A stretch of 64,000 nt of DNA from positions 62,001 to 126,000 of the forward strand of contig JAUIRK010000649.1 of the NCBI GenBank assembly GCA_030549495.1, read 5' to 3'. The notes beneath the pieces are model-generated. The model was given only the letters and a program-made list of their open reading frames with translations, did no database searches and was not told where the DNA came from. The DNA is from Nectonema munidae (taxonomy: Eukaryota > Nematomorpha > Nectonematoida > Nectonematidae). The stretch's first letter is position 1. Every line of letters starts with the position of its first letter. Shown in pieces: positions 34,376 to 45,525 of the stretch. The position numbers were made by a program, and so were the translations under genes.

Positions 34376-34571
34376 TAATTTTTTAATTATAAGGGTTAGC
34401 TACTTAAACATTGGCTTTTCCTGTTTATAAAAACTTAAAAATATCAAATAAACTCTCATTCTTTATGCCTTTTATTATTTTGAAATTATTCTGAGAACTT
34501 TATAGAGCTTTATTAGTTTATTTTGTTTCCTTTCTCTCTTATGTTAATTATGTAGCAAATTTTTAAATTTT

Positions 34572-34705
34572 GAGTAAAAGGTAAGGTGCAGCGGGTGTAT
34601 TTTCATTGACAAGGCACAGATGTACCGCTTATGTCAAACTATGAACAAATTCGTATTGATGAGTAATCGAATCTAGAGGCTTCCATGCTGAGTCCATCAT
34701 CTCAA
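34572..34705 (-). mobile_element. tRNA-derived SINE, family A, worn copy
   Basis: On the minus strand CATGACAGGTTGGTTGAGAT, CTAGATTCGATTACTCATCA and TGTGCCTTGTCAATGAAAAT follow the same order as the family A copies at 3,436 and 20,580. Confidence 0.6.
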
Positions 34706-35758
34706 CCAACCTGTCATGCCACCCATAGTGTATGCTGTAGGGGATACGTCAAATTAGTTTTCAAAAAACTTATGTTATGCTCTAAAAAATGTTAGTTTTT
34801 GTTGAAGCTCTATAACTTTTTCTGATAGACTTTTTTTCCTTAAAAGTTATTATAAAAGGCAAATCATTGCAAAATGTTTTGTTTGCACAATTATAACTTC
34901 ATTTTATACCCTTGGAATCAATTACATTTTTTATATAAACATGGCAGGGTGTCTAGTAGACTCTTTACCTTTAGAATACATTTACTCATATAAAACTATC
35001 CAACCTTCAGTTATTTGTTTTCTCTATGAATCAAATATCCTTTCATCAATTCCTGTAATGTGCCTGGTAGACTACTTCATTTTTCAAATGAAAAGCCTAT
35101 TCCACCTAACAAAATATTTTGGATTTTTTTAAACTAGTGTATATTCGATATGCAAATTTAATTAAAATATTTTCGCTGGAAATATAGTATTTAAATTCAC
35201 CAATTTAGTAAAAAAATATAAAGTAGTCTTATAAATTTAGGACTTTAGGTTTGCGCTGAAAAACTCTATTTTAAAGGATTGCTTGAATTATTTGGTCTCC
35301 CGTGGTACTTCTAGACCACTAATTTTGAAAATTGCAACAAAAAAATTTCGCCCCCAATAATTTCGAGGATGTGCGCCTCTGGTAGATATATATTTTTTTC
35401 CCCGAAAAATATTTTAAATAAAGTCCTTCTTCTTCTTCTTTGCATCAATTCTGATCAGCTAAATACAAAGAAAAATATAATGAGATATTTATATTGATAC
35501 TTATATATACACAAATCAGAGGTCTGGCAAGACCTCCGGGGAGACAACTCGCAAAACTTGCCAGCCTTATTATATATTTAAATGTGTAAATCGTAAAATG
35601 CTTAAAAAATATACTTAAAATAAAAATTTTCAAAAAATATTTTACATACATATTGAAAGCCACATTTCAAAAATTCTACCTAAAAGTTCAAAAAATTTAA
35701 CTTTGAAATTGCAGTTTTATTTCATAAAAACTATATGATTGGTTGAAATGTTTATGTA

Positions 35759-35760
<2 letters not shown>

Positions 35761-35855
<95 letters not shown>
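35761..35855. repeat. (AAT)n microsatellite
   Basis: About 31 uninterrupted AAT triplets, followed by imperfect ones. Confidence 0.97.
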
Positions 35856-35857
<2 letters not shown>

Positions 35858-36142
35858 ACCAATACTACTTTTTGGAAATTTTTACTTGTTTGATTTGAAG
35901 AAAGAATTCAACTATTATTCAATATTTCTTTTTCATGATATATATATCATTAGAAAGCTTATCGTTTGCTACATACTCTAGAATAATTTATTTTTGCAAA
36001 AGTTTTAAAAAATTTTAATAAATGGACATTACTTGGAAAAATTTTCTCTAAATTTTTGAAAAAATTACGGACCACCTTTTTGTTTAAGCATAATGTGTCT
36101 TTTTTAAAAAAAAAATTAAATGAAAATGGTGTCATTGGAAAG

Positions 36143-36840
36143 GTATACTCTTTGTGGTTAACATAGGCTAGGTTATACAAATAAATATATTTTTATTTTT
36201 CCAAAATCTGCTTTTATGTGAGGTCAGTCAAGTTTTATCTAGTTTCAAAAAATACCAATAATAATTAACGTTCTTAATTTATAAAATATTTTTTGAATAT
36301 TTTATATTCACAAAGGTAAAATATGATTTTTCACATTTTAAAATTTCATAGTTAAAGAAAACTGTCGAAAATTAATATATATTTTTTACTTTTTTATGGG
36401 TCAGTAGTATAGGTCAGTATAATGTTTTTCTAATAAATTTAAAATTATTTTTGAAGTGAAAAATGTTGATCGAATGTACAAGATTTGAAGCTATACTCTT
36501 TGTGGGGTAAAATACGCTAGGTTTTACAAATAAATATATTTTTATTTTTTCAAAATCCGCTTTTATGTGAGGTCAGTCAACTTTTATCTAGTTTCAAAAA
36601 ATACCAATAATTAACGTGATGAGTTTATATATTATTTCTTCAAAATTTTATATTCACAAAGGTAGAATATGGGTTTTAACATTTTAAAATGTCATAGTTA
36701 AATAAAACTGTCGAAAATTAATATATATTTTTTACTTTTTATGGGTCAGTAGAGGTCAGTATAATATTTTTCTAATAAATTTTAAATTTTTTTTCAAGTG
36801 AAAAATGTCGATTAAATGTAAGAGTTTTGTTTGATAATCG
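36143..36840. repeat. About 348-bp tandem duplication
   Basis: TATACTCTTTGTGG opens both units (about 36,144 and 36,492). They share GCTTTTATGTGAGGTCAGTC, TTTATCTAGTTTCAAAAAAT and the TATGGGTCAGTA..AGGTCAGTATAAT segment. A third partial copy (GGTCAGTATAATCTTTTTCT) lies at 37,483-37,570. Confidence 0.8.
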
Positions 36841-37299
36841 TAGTCTACTTTTATTTAGTTTAGATACAACCTTTCTAATTTTTAACGAAGGGCATTCGTT
36901 AAAAATTATACCGACATTGTGCGAAGAATAAATCACATTATTGATTGATTTTAGAGCATAATTATGCGAAGAAAGATGAAAACATGTTGCATTACGCGTT
37001 TGTGAGCGCAGTGAATTCTTATCTCGCATACGCTACACCGCATCTTTAGCACGCGTGTGTGGTTTATTTTATCGGGCTAGTGTACGCTTAGTTTATTTGT
37101 AGTGTTCCTAGCTTAAATCTTAGTCAAATATTAAAACACTTATAACTTTCACATTTCTCAACAAAATGCATCATGCGATATACCAAATTAAAGCATTTTT
37201 TATGGCCTTTCAGAATACATTACTTATATCATAAGTACTTAAGAAATGCCATTTTACTGTTTTTATTTTCCATGGGCTTCATACCATTAATTAGCAGAT

Positions 37300-38315
37300 A
37301 AGGGATGCATTTTAAACTAAAGCTCCTTTCATTATGACAAATTTTTACCTATATTATGTGACAATTTCCAGCACAATTATAAAGCGACTCTACTCTCAGA
37401 ATCTAAATTTATTTGTAGATTTTTATAAAATAGTATTAGTTTTTCCATTTTTTTTATAAATTAACCTTCGTTTTTTTTATTGGTCAGTATAATCTTTTTC
37501 TAATAAATTTAAAATTATTTTTGAAGTGAAAAATGTAGATCGAATGTACAAGTTTTGTTGGATAATCCTAGTCCACTATTTATTTTTAGATTTTTATAAA
37601 ATCATTTTAGTTTTCAGTTTTTTATATATTAACATTAGTTTTTTACTTCTTTTGAAGTGCGGGTTTGATTTACACTTTGATTCGAAAAAAATATGTTTTG
37701 GATAAATATTATTTTATTATTGTTTATTGCATATAAATTTTTAAAGAGAAGATAAATAGATCAAAATATGTGTTTTAATCAATTTTTATCAATAAGTAAT
37801 CTCATGAATTTATTTTTTTTTCACTTTAATCCTAAATTTATTTCTATATTTTTATAAAATAATTATAATTTTCGACATCCACATTGAAGAAATAATGAGT
37901 TTTGTTGGATAATCATAGTCTACTTTTATTTAGATTAGATACAACCTTTATAAGGAATGCATTTTAAACTAAAGCTCCTTTCATTTGGACAAATTTTTAC
38001 CTATATTATGTGATAATTTCTAACACAATTATAAAGCGACTCTACTCTCAGAATCTAAATTTATTTGTAGATTTTGAATTAATCAACCAAAATTTAAATG
38101 CGGGTTTGATTTACACTTTGATTCGAAAAAATATGTTTTGGATAAATATTATTTTTATTATTGTTTACTGCATTAAATTTAAGAAGATAAGGGATGCATT
38201 TTAAACTAAAGCTTTTTTCATTTGGACAAATTTTTACCTATATTCTGTGACAATTTCCAGCCCAATTATAAAGCGACTCTACTTTCAGAATCTAAATTTA
38301 TTTGTATATTGAAGA
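37300..38315. repeat. Three dispersed copies of a 120-bp block
   Basis: GGGATGCATTTTAAACTAAA..CTTT..ACAAATTTTTACCTATATT..CTCAGAATCTAAATTTATTT occurs at about 37,307-37,425, 37,953-38,075 and 38,188-38,312. The GCGGGTTTGATTTACACTTT segment also occurs twice (37,660 and 38,100). Together with the neighbouring block this makes a 2.3-kb locally duplicated patchwork. Confidence 0.8.
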
Positions 38316-38463
38316 AATATTTTTTCAGTATAAAGAGTTTAGAAAACTCTTCTCTAATATGTAATGATATATTCTCATCTAAATTTATTTGTATATTGAA
38401 GAAATATTTTTTCAGTATAAAGAGTTTAGAAAACTCTTCTCTAATATGTAATGATATATTCTC
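38290..38463. repeat. Perfect 87-bp tandem duplication
   Basis: The unit TCTAAATTTATTTGTATATT..GTAATGATATATTCTCA appears twice with no difference that I can see. The apparent 29-residue duplicated peptide in this stretch is a by-product. Confidence 0.9.
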
Positions 38464-38502
38464 ATAACCTGTACGTTTGAACGCGGGTAGACAACTTGCG
38501 TG

Positions 38503-39955
38503 TTATCTCCAACCCGTATATTACGATGATTCATCTCCAACCCGTATATTACGATGATTCTTCTCCAACCTGTATTCTACGATAATTCATTTCCAACCTG
38601 TATACTACGATCATTCATCTTCAACCTGTATACTACGATGATTTATCTTCAACCTGTATACTACGATGGTTTCTATTCCATGTACAAATAACTAGGGAGA
38701 CAATGTTCAACTTTCTGTTCACATTCTGCTAGATGTAAGATTTGATATACCTCATTCGGGGAGACGATGCTACATAAGTTATTACCTATATACATTATAC
38801 CTGTATACTACGTTGGTTCATCTCCAACCTGTATACCGCGATAATTCATCTCCAACCTATATAATATATTTTATCAAATAATCAAAATAAAATTCTGTAA
38901 TCAAAGAATCGAAAAATATTCTTTAAAAAATCAAAAAATATCAAACTTTCTGTTCATATTTTGCTACCTCATACGATGTTACAAAAGTTATTACCTATAC
39001 ATTGCAATTTGCACGATTTTAAATATTATATTTGTCGAATAATCAAAGAATCGAAAAATGTTCAAATCAAAAAATATTTATTATTTTTAAATATATCGTT
39101 GGCTCCCCTTACTTTTAAAATTGAAAGATAAACCTAGTCTTTAATAATAAATTTTTATCAAATTATGCACATACGAAACTAAAAGTAAGGGGAGCCATCG
39201 ATATATTTAAAAAGAATAAATATTTTTTGATTTGAACATTTTTCGATTCTTTGATTATTCGACAAATATAATATTTAAAATCGTGCAAATTGCAAAGTAT
39301 AGGTAATAACTTTTGTAACATCGTATGAGGTAGCAAAATATGAACAGAAAGTTTGATATTTTTTGATTTTTTAAAGAATATTTTTCGATTCTTTGATTAC
39401 AGAATTTTATTTTGATTATTTGACAAATATAATATTTAAAATCGTGCAAATTGCAAAGTATAGGTAATAACTTTTGTAACATCGTATGAGGTAGCAAAAT
39501 ATGAACAGAAAGTTTGATATTTTTTGATTTTTTAAAGAATATTTTTCCATTCTTTGATTACAGAATTTTATTTTGATTATTTGATAAAATATATTATATA
39601 GGTTGGAGATGAATTATCGCGGTATACAGGTTGGAGATGAACCATCGTAGTATACAGGTATAATGTATATAGGTAATAACTTATGTAGCATCGTCTCCTC
39701 GAATGAGGTATATCAAATCTTACATCTAGCAGAATGTGAACAGAAAGTTGTACATTGTCTCCCTAGTTATTTGTACATGGAATAGAAACCATCGTAGTAT
39801 ACAGGTTGAAGATGAATCATCCTAGTAAACAGGTTGGAGATGAATTATCGTAGTATACAGGTTGGAGATGAATCATTGTAGTATATAGTTTGGAGATGAA
39901 TCATCGTAGAATATAGGTTGGAGAAGAATCATCGTAATATACGGGTTGGAGATAA
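38503..39955. mobile_element. Foldback element: 1.45-kb palindrome with tandem-repeat arms
   Basis: The left arm starts TTATCTCCAACCCGTATATT and the right arm ends AATATACGGGTTGGAGATAA. Going inward, both arms carry the same order. First come five to seven units of about 28 bp (TCTCCAACCYGTATAYTACG + ATGATTCA). Next are a segment with TACAAATAACTAGGGAGACA and two more units, then an AT-rich segment with GATTCTTTGATTA. Last is a GGCTCCCCTTACTTTTA stem close to a loop of about 60 bp (39,115-39,180). The right arm has an extra direct duplication of about 170 bp (39,255-39,430 with 39,431-39,550). I see no transposase and no clear target duplication. The architecture matches FB/foldback-type elements. 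Confidence 0.8.
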
Positions 39956-39989
39956 TATTTCTATATCTATATATATATCAACAAAAATT

Positions 39990-40640
39990 CCATCTAAAAA
40001 ACAAATTTTGAAGTGAAGAAAAGATATCTTTCTAATAAAGTTGTGTCTCGTTTGAAATTTTTATATAATATATCTTTAATAAAATCACGTTTAAACCGAA
40101 TATCAACTTTTAAAGCTTTGAATTTTGCTAACATATTGTTTCTTTCAAATCATCCATGGAAATAAATAGCGCTAACTTCTAGGGAATACTTTAAAAATTT
40201 GCAATCAACAACCGTATTGTTTTCTAATAAAGGTGAACCATTAGTCAATTTTTAAAACAAATTTTATTTTTTAAGATTTCAAGCTAGTCTTGAGCTTCTC
40301 ATCATCAAAGAATTCGAAAATGACTAAAGCAAATTCACGAAGAAAGGTTTTTAATTTTTTGTGAACTTTAGGAATTACAACTTCTTCTCTCTTCACAGCT
40401 GGAGTATAAGAGCTATAATCATTCATAGTTTTTTTATTAATTGGAATATCTTTTTTAATAGATTCAATTGAGTCGTTCATTTCTTCTATTTTTGCTAATA
40501 ATATGGAGTCATCTTTCTTTGAGTCAACATCTTTAAGAACTTGAACCAGAGCAAGACAAAGCCTTTCTTTTAAAATATCTCTCCATATAGTGAAGGTTTA
40601 ATCTCACCTTTTTTAACAATCTTGAACTTGAAGAGACATA
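39990..40640 (-). pseudogene. Unrecognised coding-like remnant
   Basis: The minus strand has two adjoining stretches with amino-acid composition unlike random AT-rich DNA. One at about 40,270-40,570 reads LCLALVQVLKDVDSKKDDSI .. PAVKREEVVIPKVHKKLKTF. The other, at about 40,000-40,250, includes NTVVDCKFLKYSLEVSAIYF and LAKFKALKVDIRFKRDFI. I cannot assign a family. It abuts the foldback element and may be the fossil of a mobile or virus-like element; it is broken. Confidence 0.35.
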
Positions 40641-40766
40641 AATATATACCATTAAAAAATAAAACATACAATATTAGTGAGCAAAGGCATGTAAACAAGA
40701 AGATTAAAAAGTAAATTAAGATAAATAAATAATTTTAAATTAATTAAATTTATCTAGAAATCTAAC

Positions 40767-40861
40767 TTAATCGATTATCGATCACTTTGTCTGCTTTTAT
40801 TAATGCTTTTTAATACAAATCTTCTGCTTTACATTAGATATCGTCTGATTATGGTCATTAA
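40767..40861 (+). mobile_element. TTAA-flanked MITE copy 3, shortened
   Basis: TTAA occurs at both edges, with AATACAAATCTTCTGCTTTA and ATTAGATATCGTCTGATTAT in the same order as the 27.5-kb copy. The GTCGAC palindrome portion is missing. Confidence 0.6.
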
Positions 40862-41339
40862 GGAATTAATTATTAATTAACTAGCTAGTTAACTCTTCAA
40901 GCGGCATTGAGCTTTGATCTACATAAGTTTTTATATATAACATTTATACCATTCAAGATTTTTTTCAACATTTTCAGACTTTCTTTATATTGGTATCTTA
41001 AGTTTTATTACAAATTCTTCTTTTTCTTCTTTAACTTGATATTAGTGCCCATGTGATATTGGAAGAACATTGATATATTTAAGCATTTTTGTAAGGTAAT
41101 GTAATTGTATATATTGAAGGCGAATCCCAATTTTTTAAATTCACCTTATCACGTAATATAATAAGTATATACCTTTTCTTATATGTACGATAATGTAGAT
41201 ATAAAAAGTATTAAATACATCTAAATTATCTCGTTATCATATCCATAATCTTGTGTTGTTTTCACATAAAAAATTTTGCATAAATTTGTTTCAAAAGGCA
41301 AATATATAGCGTCTTCAAAAGAATGAAATAAAGTTGGAG

Positions 41340-41470
41340 GGGCGGCAGCAGAAGAAAGAAGCAGAAGAAAGAAGCAGAAGAAAAAGATAAAGAAATTTTC
41401 ACTATAACATTCGGAAAACAACGATTTTCTCCATCTCTTATTCTCTCTTTCTCTCTCTCTCTCTCTCTAG
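41340..41470. repeat. GAAGAAAGAAGCA repeat and (CT)n tract
   Basis: Three to four AGCAGAAGAAAGA units at 41,347-41,387, then a pyrimidine tract ending CTCTCTCTCTCTCTCTAG at about 41,445-41,470. The ORFs here are microsatellite translations. Confidence 0.85.
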
Positions 41471-41479
41471 AAAACACAC

Positions 41480-42615
41480 AGAAGATACGCACGCATACGA
41501 AGAAAAGGTTTTTTTCTCATTAGTTTGGAGTGCTTATAGCCCGCAAGCTCAAAGTGTGTTGATATTGAAAGAATACGGGTGTCAAGTTAAAAAGTTACTG
41601 TATAATAATAGTCATTTCCAACTTTTCATCAAATACCGTCTCATTCGAATCTCCGAGCCTATATAAATAATATTTCGTTGTCAAGTAAGATGTGATATAT
41701 TGTTTATTTATTTATATGTCAAATTACCCTTCCATTAGAGAGGTGTGTAGTCTGATCAATGCTATCCTGTTGTTGTACACAAGTGAAGACCTTTTGTAAT
41801 CCATTTTAAATCTAATTAAGAAAATATTTATAAGTATAGCTGTATGCTGTCAACTTTAAGTTGTTCTGTATTATCAATGCTTTAATAAGGCTTAAAAATG
41901 TCACTGACTTATAAACCTATACCAAGAAACATTTCAAATTTGGCTTCCTTATATTCTCAATGAATATAAGATCTCAATATTGATATATTGATAATAATAA
42001 TAATAATCAATGTAATTAATAATTGATATGTCTTTATCTTAATGGTGATTTCGAAAGTTAAAAACTTAAACCAAAGTTTTAATTTTTTTTGCTAAATATG
42101 TATATAATCTCATTTGACAAAAATTCAATTAATTGGAAAAACTTTCACAAAATGAGTTAATGAAATAATATGAATGAAATATAAGCAAATATAAAATCAA
42201 TAATTTGATCCTTTTCTGAATTTTTATCAAAAATTATGCATTTTTAATTAATCATAATTAGAACTCATGACTTGACTAGTTGACATGCAAGCTAAAACAA
42301 TAACATTTCTCCTGTGTCTGGTGAAGCAACCACTATACCTATTATTAAGGATCATCATCATCATCATCATCATCATCATTTCAACCTTGAGTGGATTTCC
42401 CATTTTTTCACTCACAGAATTTTTGGATCTGAAGTTTCAGAGGCGAATATATATGTCAATAATGGAATCAGTATACGAATGGGGTGTATTCCATTAGCTG
42501 AAAGATAATGGTGTATTCCATTAGCTAAGTTAAATGCACGTTAGTAGGCTTAAGTACAAGTGAAGTAATCAATTTTTATGCACATATCATCTTTGCTTTG
42601 CATTAAAACATTCAA
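41480..42615. other. No gene seen; (CAT)n at 42,350-42,380
   Basis: AT-rich spacer with an (AAT)n stretch near 41,991 and a CATCATCAT.. run that gives false poly-His and poly-Ile frames. A short GGTGTATTCCATTAGCT duplication lies at 42,482-42,527. Confidence 0.6.
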
Positions 42616-42625
42616 TCCTGTAGAG

Positions 42626-43239
42626 CAGTGCTTCCCAACCTTTTTTAGTTTGCGGCACCCTTGGCGAGCCTTTTAAAAATTCCTTCCACCCTTTGAGGAG
42701 AAACTTATTTAAAATTTCCATAGGTTTATTATTATAATTTTTTTATTCCTACATCTGCATTGATGCAACAATACCTTATACAGAGATCATATAAAAAAAA
42801 TTTATACTGATCCTGCTATCAAAGAAAATATAATAATACAAATATGTAATGTTAAGTTTTAAAGTAGTTGCACAATTTATTCAAGTAATTATAGTGTAAC
42901 ACTAAGATATTAACAAATAGACCAGAGTGAGTGTGTGTAATTGTGAAACTTGATTTATCCACCCTATTTTTAGACGTTTTAAAATAAGAATTATTCTAAA
43001 AAAAGAAAAAGTAGAAGCATAAATTTTTATGATAATGAAAAATAAAGCTTGAGTAAAAGTTAAAAACAATTATATAAATTTAATTAAAAAAAGTATCTAA
43101 GCCAAAAGTTAAATTGTTAATCAGACAATAAAAGCAGAGAGAATGAAATTAATACAATTTTTATCCTGTATTTTGGCGGCACCCTTAAAAAATCTTACGG
43201 CATCCTTTAGTGCCGCGGCACACCAGTTGGGAATGACTG
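42626..43239. mobile_element. hAT MITE, 614 bp, perfect 8-bp target duplication
   Basis: Begins CAGTGCTTCCCAACC and ends GTTGGGAATGACTG, with the subterminal GCGGCACCCTT mirrored by AGTGCCGCGGCACACC. It is flanked on both sides by CTGTAGAG (42,618-42,625 and 43,240-43,247). CAGTGYTTCCCAACC is the familiar hAT tip found in many animals. The interior is AT-rich and non-coding, so it is non-autonomous. The perfect duplication points to a fairly recent insertion. Confidence 0.88.
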
Positions 43240-43719
43240 CTGTAGAGAAACAATGTGCTGAAGTCCTCATACACAGATGGGTGATTTAAAAACGTAAAGA
43301 TTTGCGGTGCATCACTTTCTTATTTCGTCAAAGATTCTCTCTTTGTGATAAATATTAGAGAAATGATTCTCTTTCTCTCCATTTTTTGAATCATTAAAAA
43401 AAAATAGAAATATTATCATAGCATTTTTAGTTAAAGTTGATTCTTTTTCACTTTAATTTCGTCCTGTTAAGTTTTTACTCCTTGTCGACGCTTTATCTTT
43501 TATATTGAATAAAACTTTAAATTCAATTCTGTAGTTTTAGGTTCATTTTTTAAAATTGAAATTCAATTAAGTGAATTGAAATGCAGATATTTTAATTCAT
43601 ATAGTTCATTTTTTTATTAGGGAATTCGCTTATTTTAATTAAAAGTCATGAAGATAACGAGTTAATGAGTTTGTTAGTTAAATTAATTATAATGTTTTAG
43701 CTATAGTTAATTAGTAAGG

Positions 43720-43850
43720 TAAAGGTACTTTGGAGTATTTTCAAAGACAGACGCAATGAGCAAAGAAGGCTTGATGCTGAATCGAACCCGACACCTTGTA
43801 TTATCGAAGCCAAGTATGTAACTAGCTTTACTTCCCCCGTGGTAATTTAG
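43720..43850 (-). mobile_element. tRNA-derived SINE, family A
   Basis: On the minus strand TAGTTACATACTTGGCTTCG, GTCGGGTTCGATTCAGCATC (B box) and AGCCTTCTTTGCTCAT follow the family order. The body is diverged. Confidence 0.6.
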
Positions 43851-43854
43851 TTAG

Positions 43855-45340
43855 AAAAGGATTTCTTTCAAAGTAATATTTTTACTTAATAATGGCACGG
43901 TCTCCAAAACTTTTGCAGCCCATTTCCAAACTATAACTTTTAGTTGAGTTAATTACATGACCTTCGCTTCCCCCTGCGTTAAAAATTTAAATCAAGTTAA
44001 TATCTTATTTAGTTCATAATAAACTTAAATCAATCATTTTTTGTGTCCCTGTTGATAAATTCAAGTTTCTCTTTCTTTGTATTATACGTCCCTCATATTC
44101 CAATAATAATATAAAGTGACTCCTTCAAAATTCATTGAAAGAATATAATTAAGTAAAATAACAATTCGTTGATCAAAAAAGATGCAAAGAAATATAGGAT
44201 GAAAAATAGGTATGCCATAGTAAAAAATTAGCACCTGTTAGTATATAAAGTAAAAGCCTATTCAAATGTTACTATACTTAATATATAGTAAAATTAATCA
44301 TATGGGAGGAAATTAACTATACTTTATTTCTATTACACCAAAGAGTTTTGTGTACAATAGTAAGTCTTATGCCTTTCATATACTTTTATAAACAAATAAA
44401 TAGTATATATTTTACTACTTTCATGGTTAATTTTTACATTTTGTAGGTAGTTTCCTTGAACAAATAAATATCACTTTTTTCTACTTTTGAGGCTTTTTCA
44501 TTTCCTGTTAAGATCTTTGGAGAAAAAAGTTTTAGATATTTTGAATGAGATTTTATTGAGAGCTTCAGCTCTTTAATTAAAGAAACTTTGGATATTAATA
44601 TTTGAAAAAAAATTAAAAAAAAACCTTTAAAAAAGTTCCAATTTTTTAGTTTTTATTGAATAAACAGTTTTATATCATTTTTTTATTTTAATTGTTATAT
44701 GACATTTTAAGTTACTTTTTTTATTAAATTGTCAAAATATGTTATATAAAAAGTGCATATTAACGCCATCTAAATATTTAATAAAATTTATTATCAAGGG
44801 ATTTAATATCTAGAAAGTTTTGAAAAAGTAAAATTATTGTAACTTTACATTTAATAAAGCTTAACTTTACTTATTTTTTTTATTATTTAACTATAGCAAT
44901 ATTACTATTTATTTTCTTTTCAGTGAAAAACATCTCTACCAATTTCTGCAAATACCAGGTCTTGTCATAAAGATATTCATATTAGGATTATTTTTATGCA
45001 ATTTTTTAGTACATTTTCTTTGAAAATCATTGTCCAAAATTTCAGTTTATTTTTTTGCTGAAAAAATGGTATCAAGTTATGATGGAATAGCATTGCAATA
45101 ACAAGATTATGATTTATTTGTCAAAGTTAAAAAAGTTCCTGCAACTAATCCTTAATTAAGGCAAATCCTTGGAAAAAATGAATTAAAAAAATTAAAGATT
45201 ATTGACTATTTTGTGCTTATAATTATTCCTTGTATACACAAACAGAATTAAAGTACGCATATACAATTTGCCAGTTTAGAAATGCTTCTTCTCCCCTTGA
45301 TTGGAAACCACAATGATGCAATCACTTCATATGTATAAAA
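43855..45340. other. AT-rich spacer, nothing recognised
   Basis: No open frame above 60 codons, no SINE head and no terminal inverted repeat that I can find. Long A/T runs dominate. Confidence 0.55.
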
Positions 45341-45344
45341 TGAT

Positions 45345-45525
45345 CATCAAAATTAAGGGTTAATGGCTAGTTGGCCGATACTCACGCACAGCAACCAGAT
45401 GATAAGTCAAAACTCACGGAGAGAGCATAAACATTTTTCATTGTGGGTTTGAACACACTAAATTGAACTGATGAGATTTCAAGAGACAAATCCGTTCTTC
45501 CACAGAGTCTACCTTTAGAGATAAA
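45345..45525 (+). mobile_element. SINE family B copy, opposite orientation to the others
   Basis: TTAATGGCTAGTTGGCCGAT (A-box-like), ACTCACGCACAGCAACC and AGTCAAAACTCACGGAG, then GAGATTTCAAGAGACAAATC. It matches the reverse complement of the copies at 26,925 and 48,955. Confidence 0.6.

Larger units (their letters stand above)
32993..35381. mobile_element. 2.4-kb hAT-like element with perfect 8-bp target duplication
   Basis: The left terminus GAGGGCGCACATCC and the right terminus GGATGTGCGCCTCTG are inverted copies. The insertion is flanked by GTAGATAT on both sides (32,985-32,992 and 35,382-35,389), the 8-bp length expected for hAT. It contains long C/G runs, a nested smaller MITE (33,532-33,728), a GACAATTCGCCCC repeat block (34,051-34,375) and a SINE (34,575-34,705). 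No transposase was recognised, so it is either non-autonomous or thoroughly worn. Confidence 0.7.

Noticed and set aside
38222-38467. 81-codon frame with a repeated 29-residue unit
   Set aside because: It is a by-product of the perfect 87-bp tandem duplication in non-coding DNA.
42285-42508. Two overlapping frames with poly-Ile and poly-His
   Set aside because: Both are translations of the CAT microsatellite.
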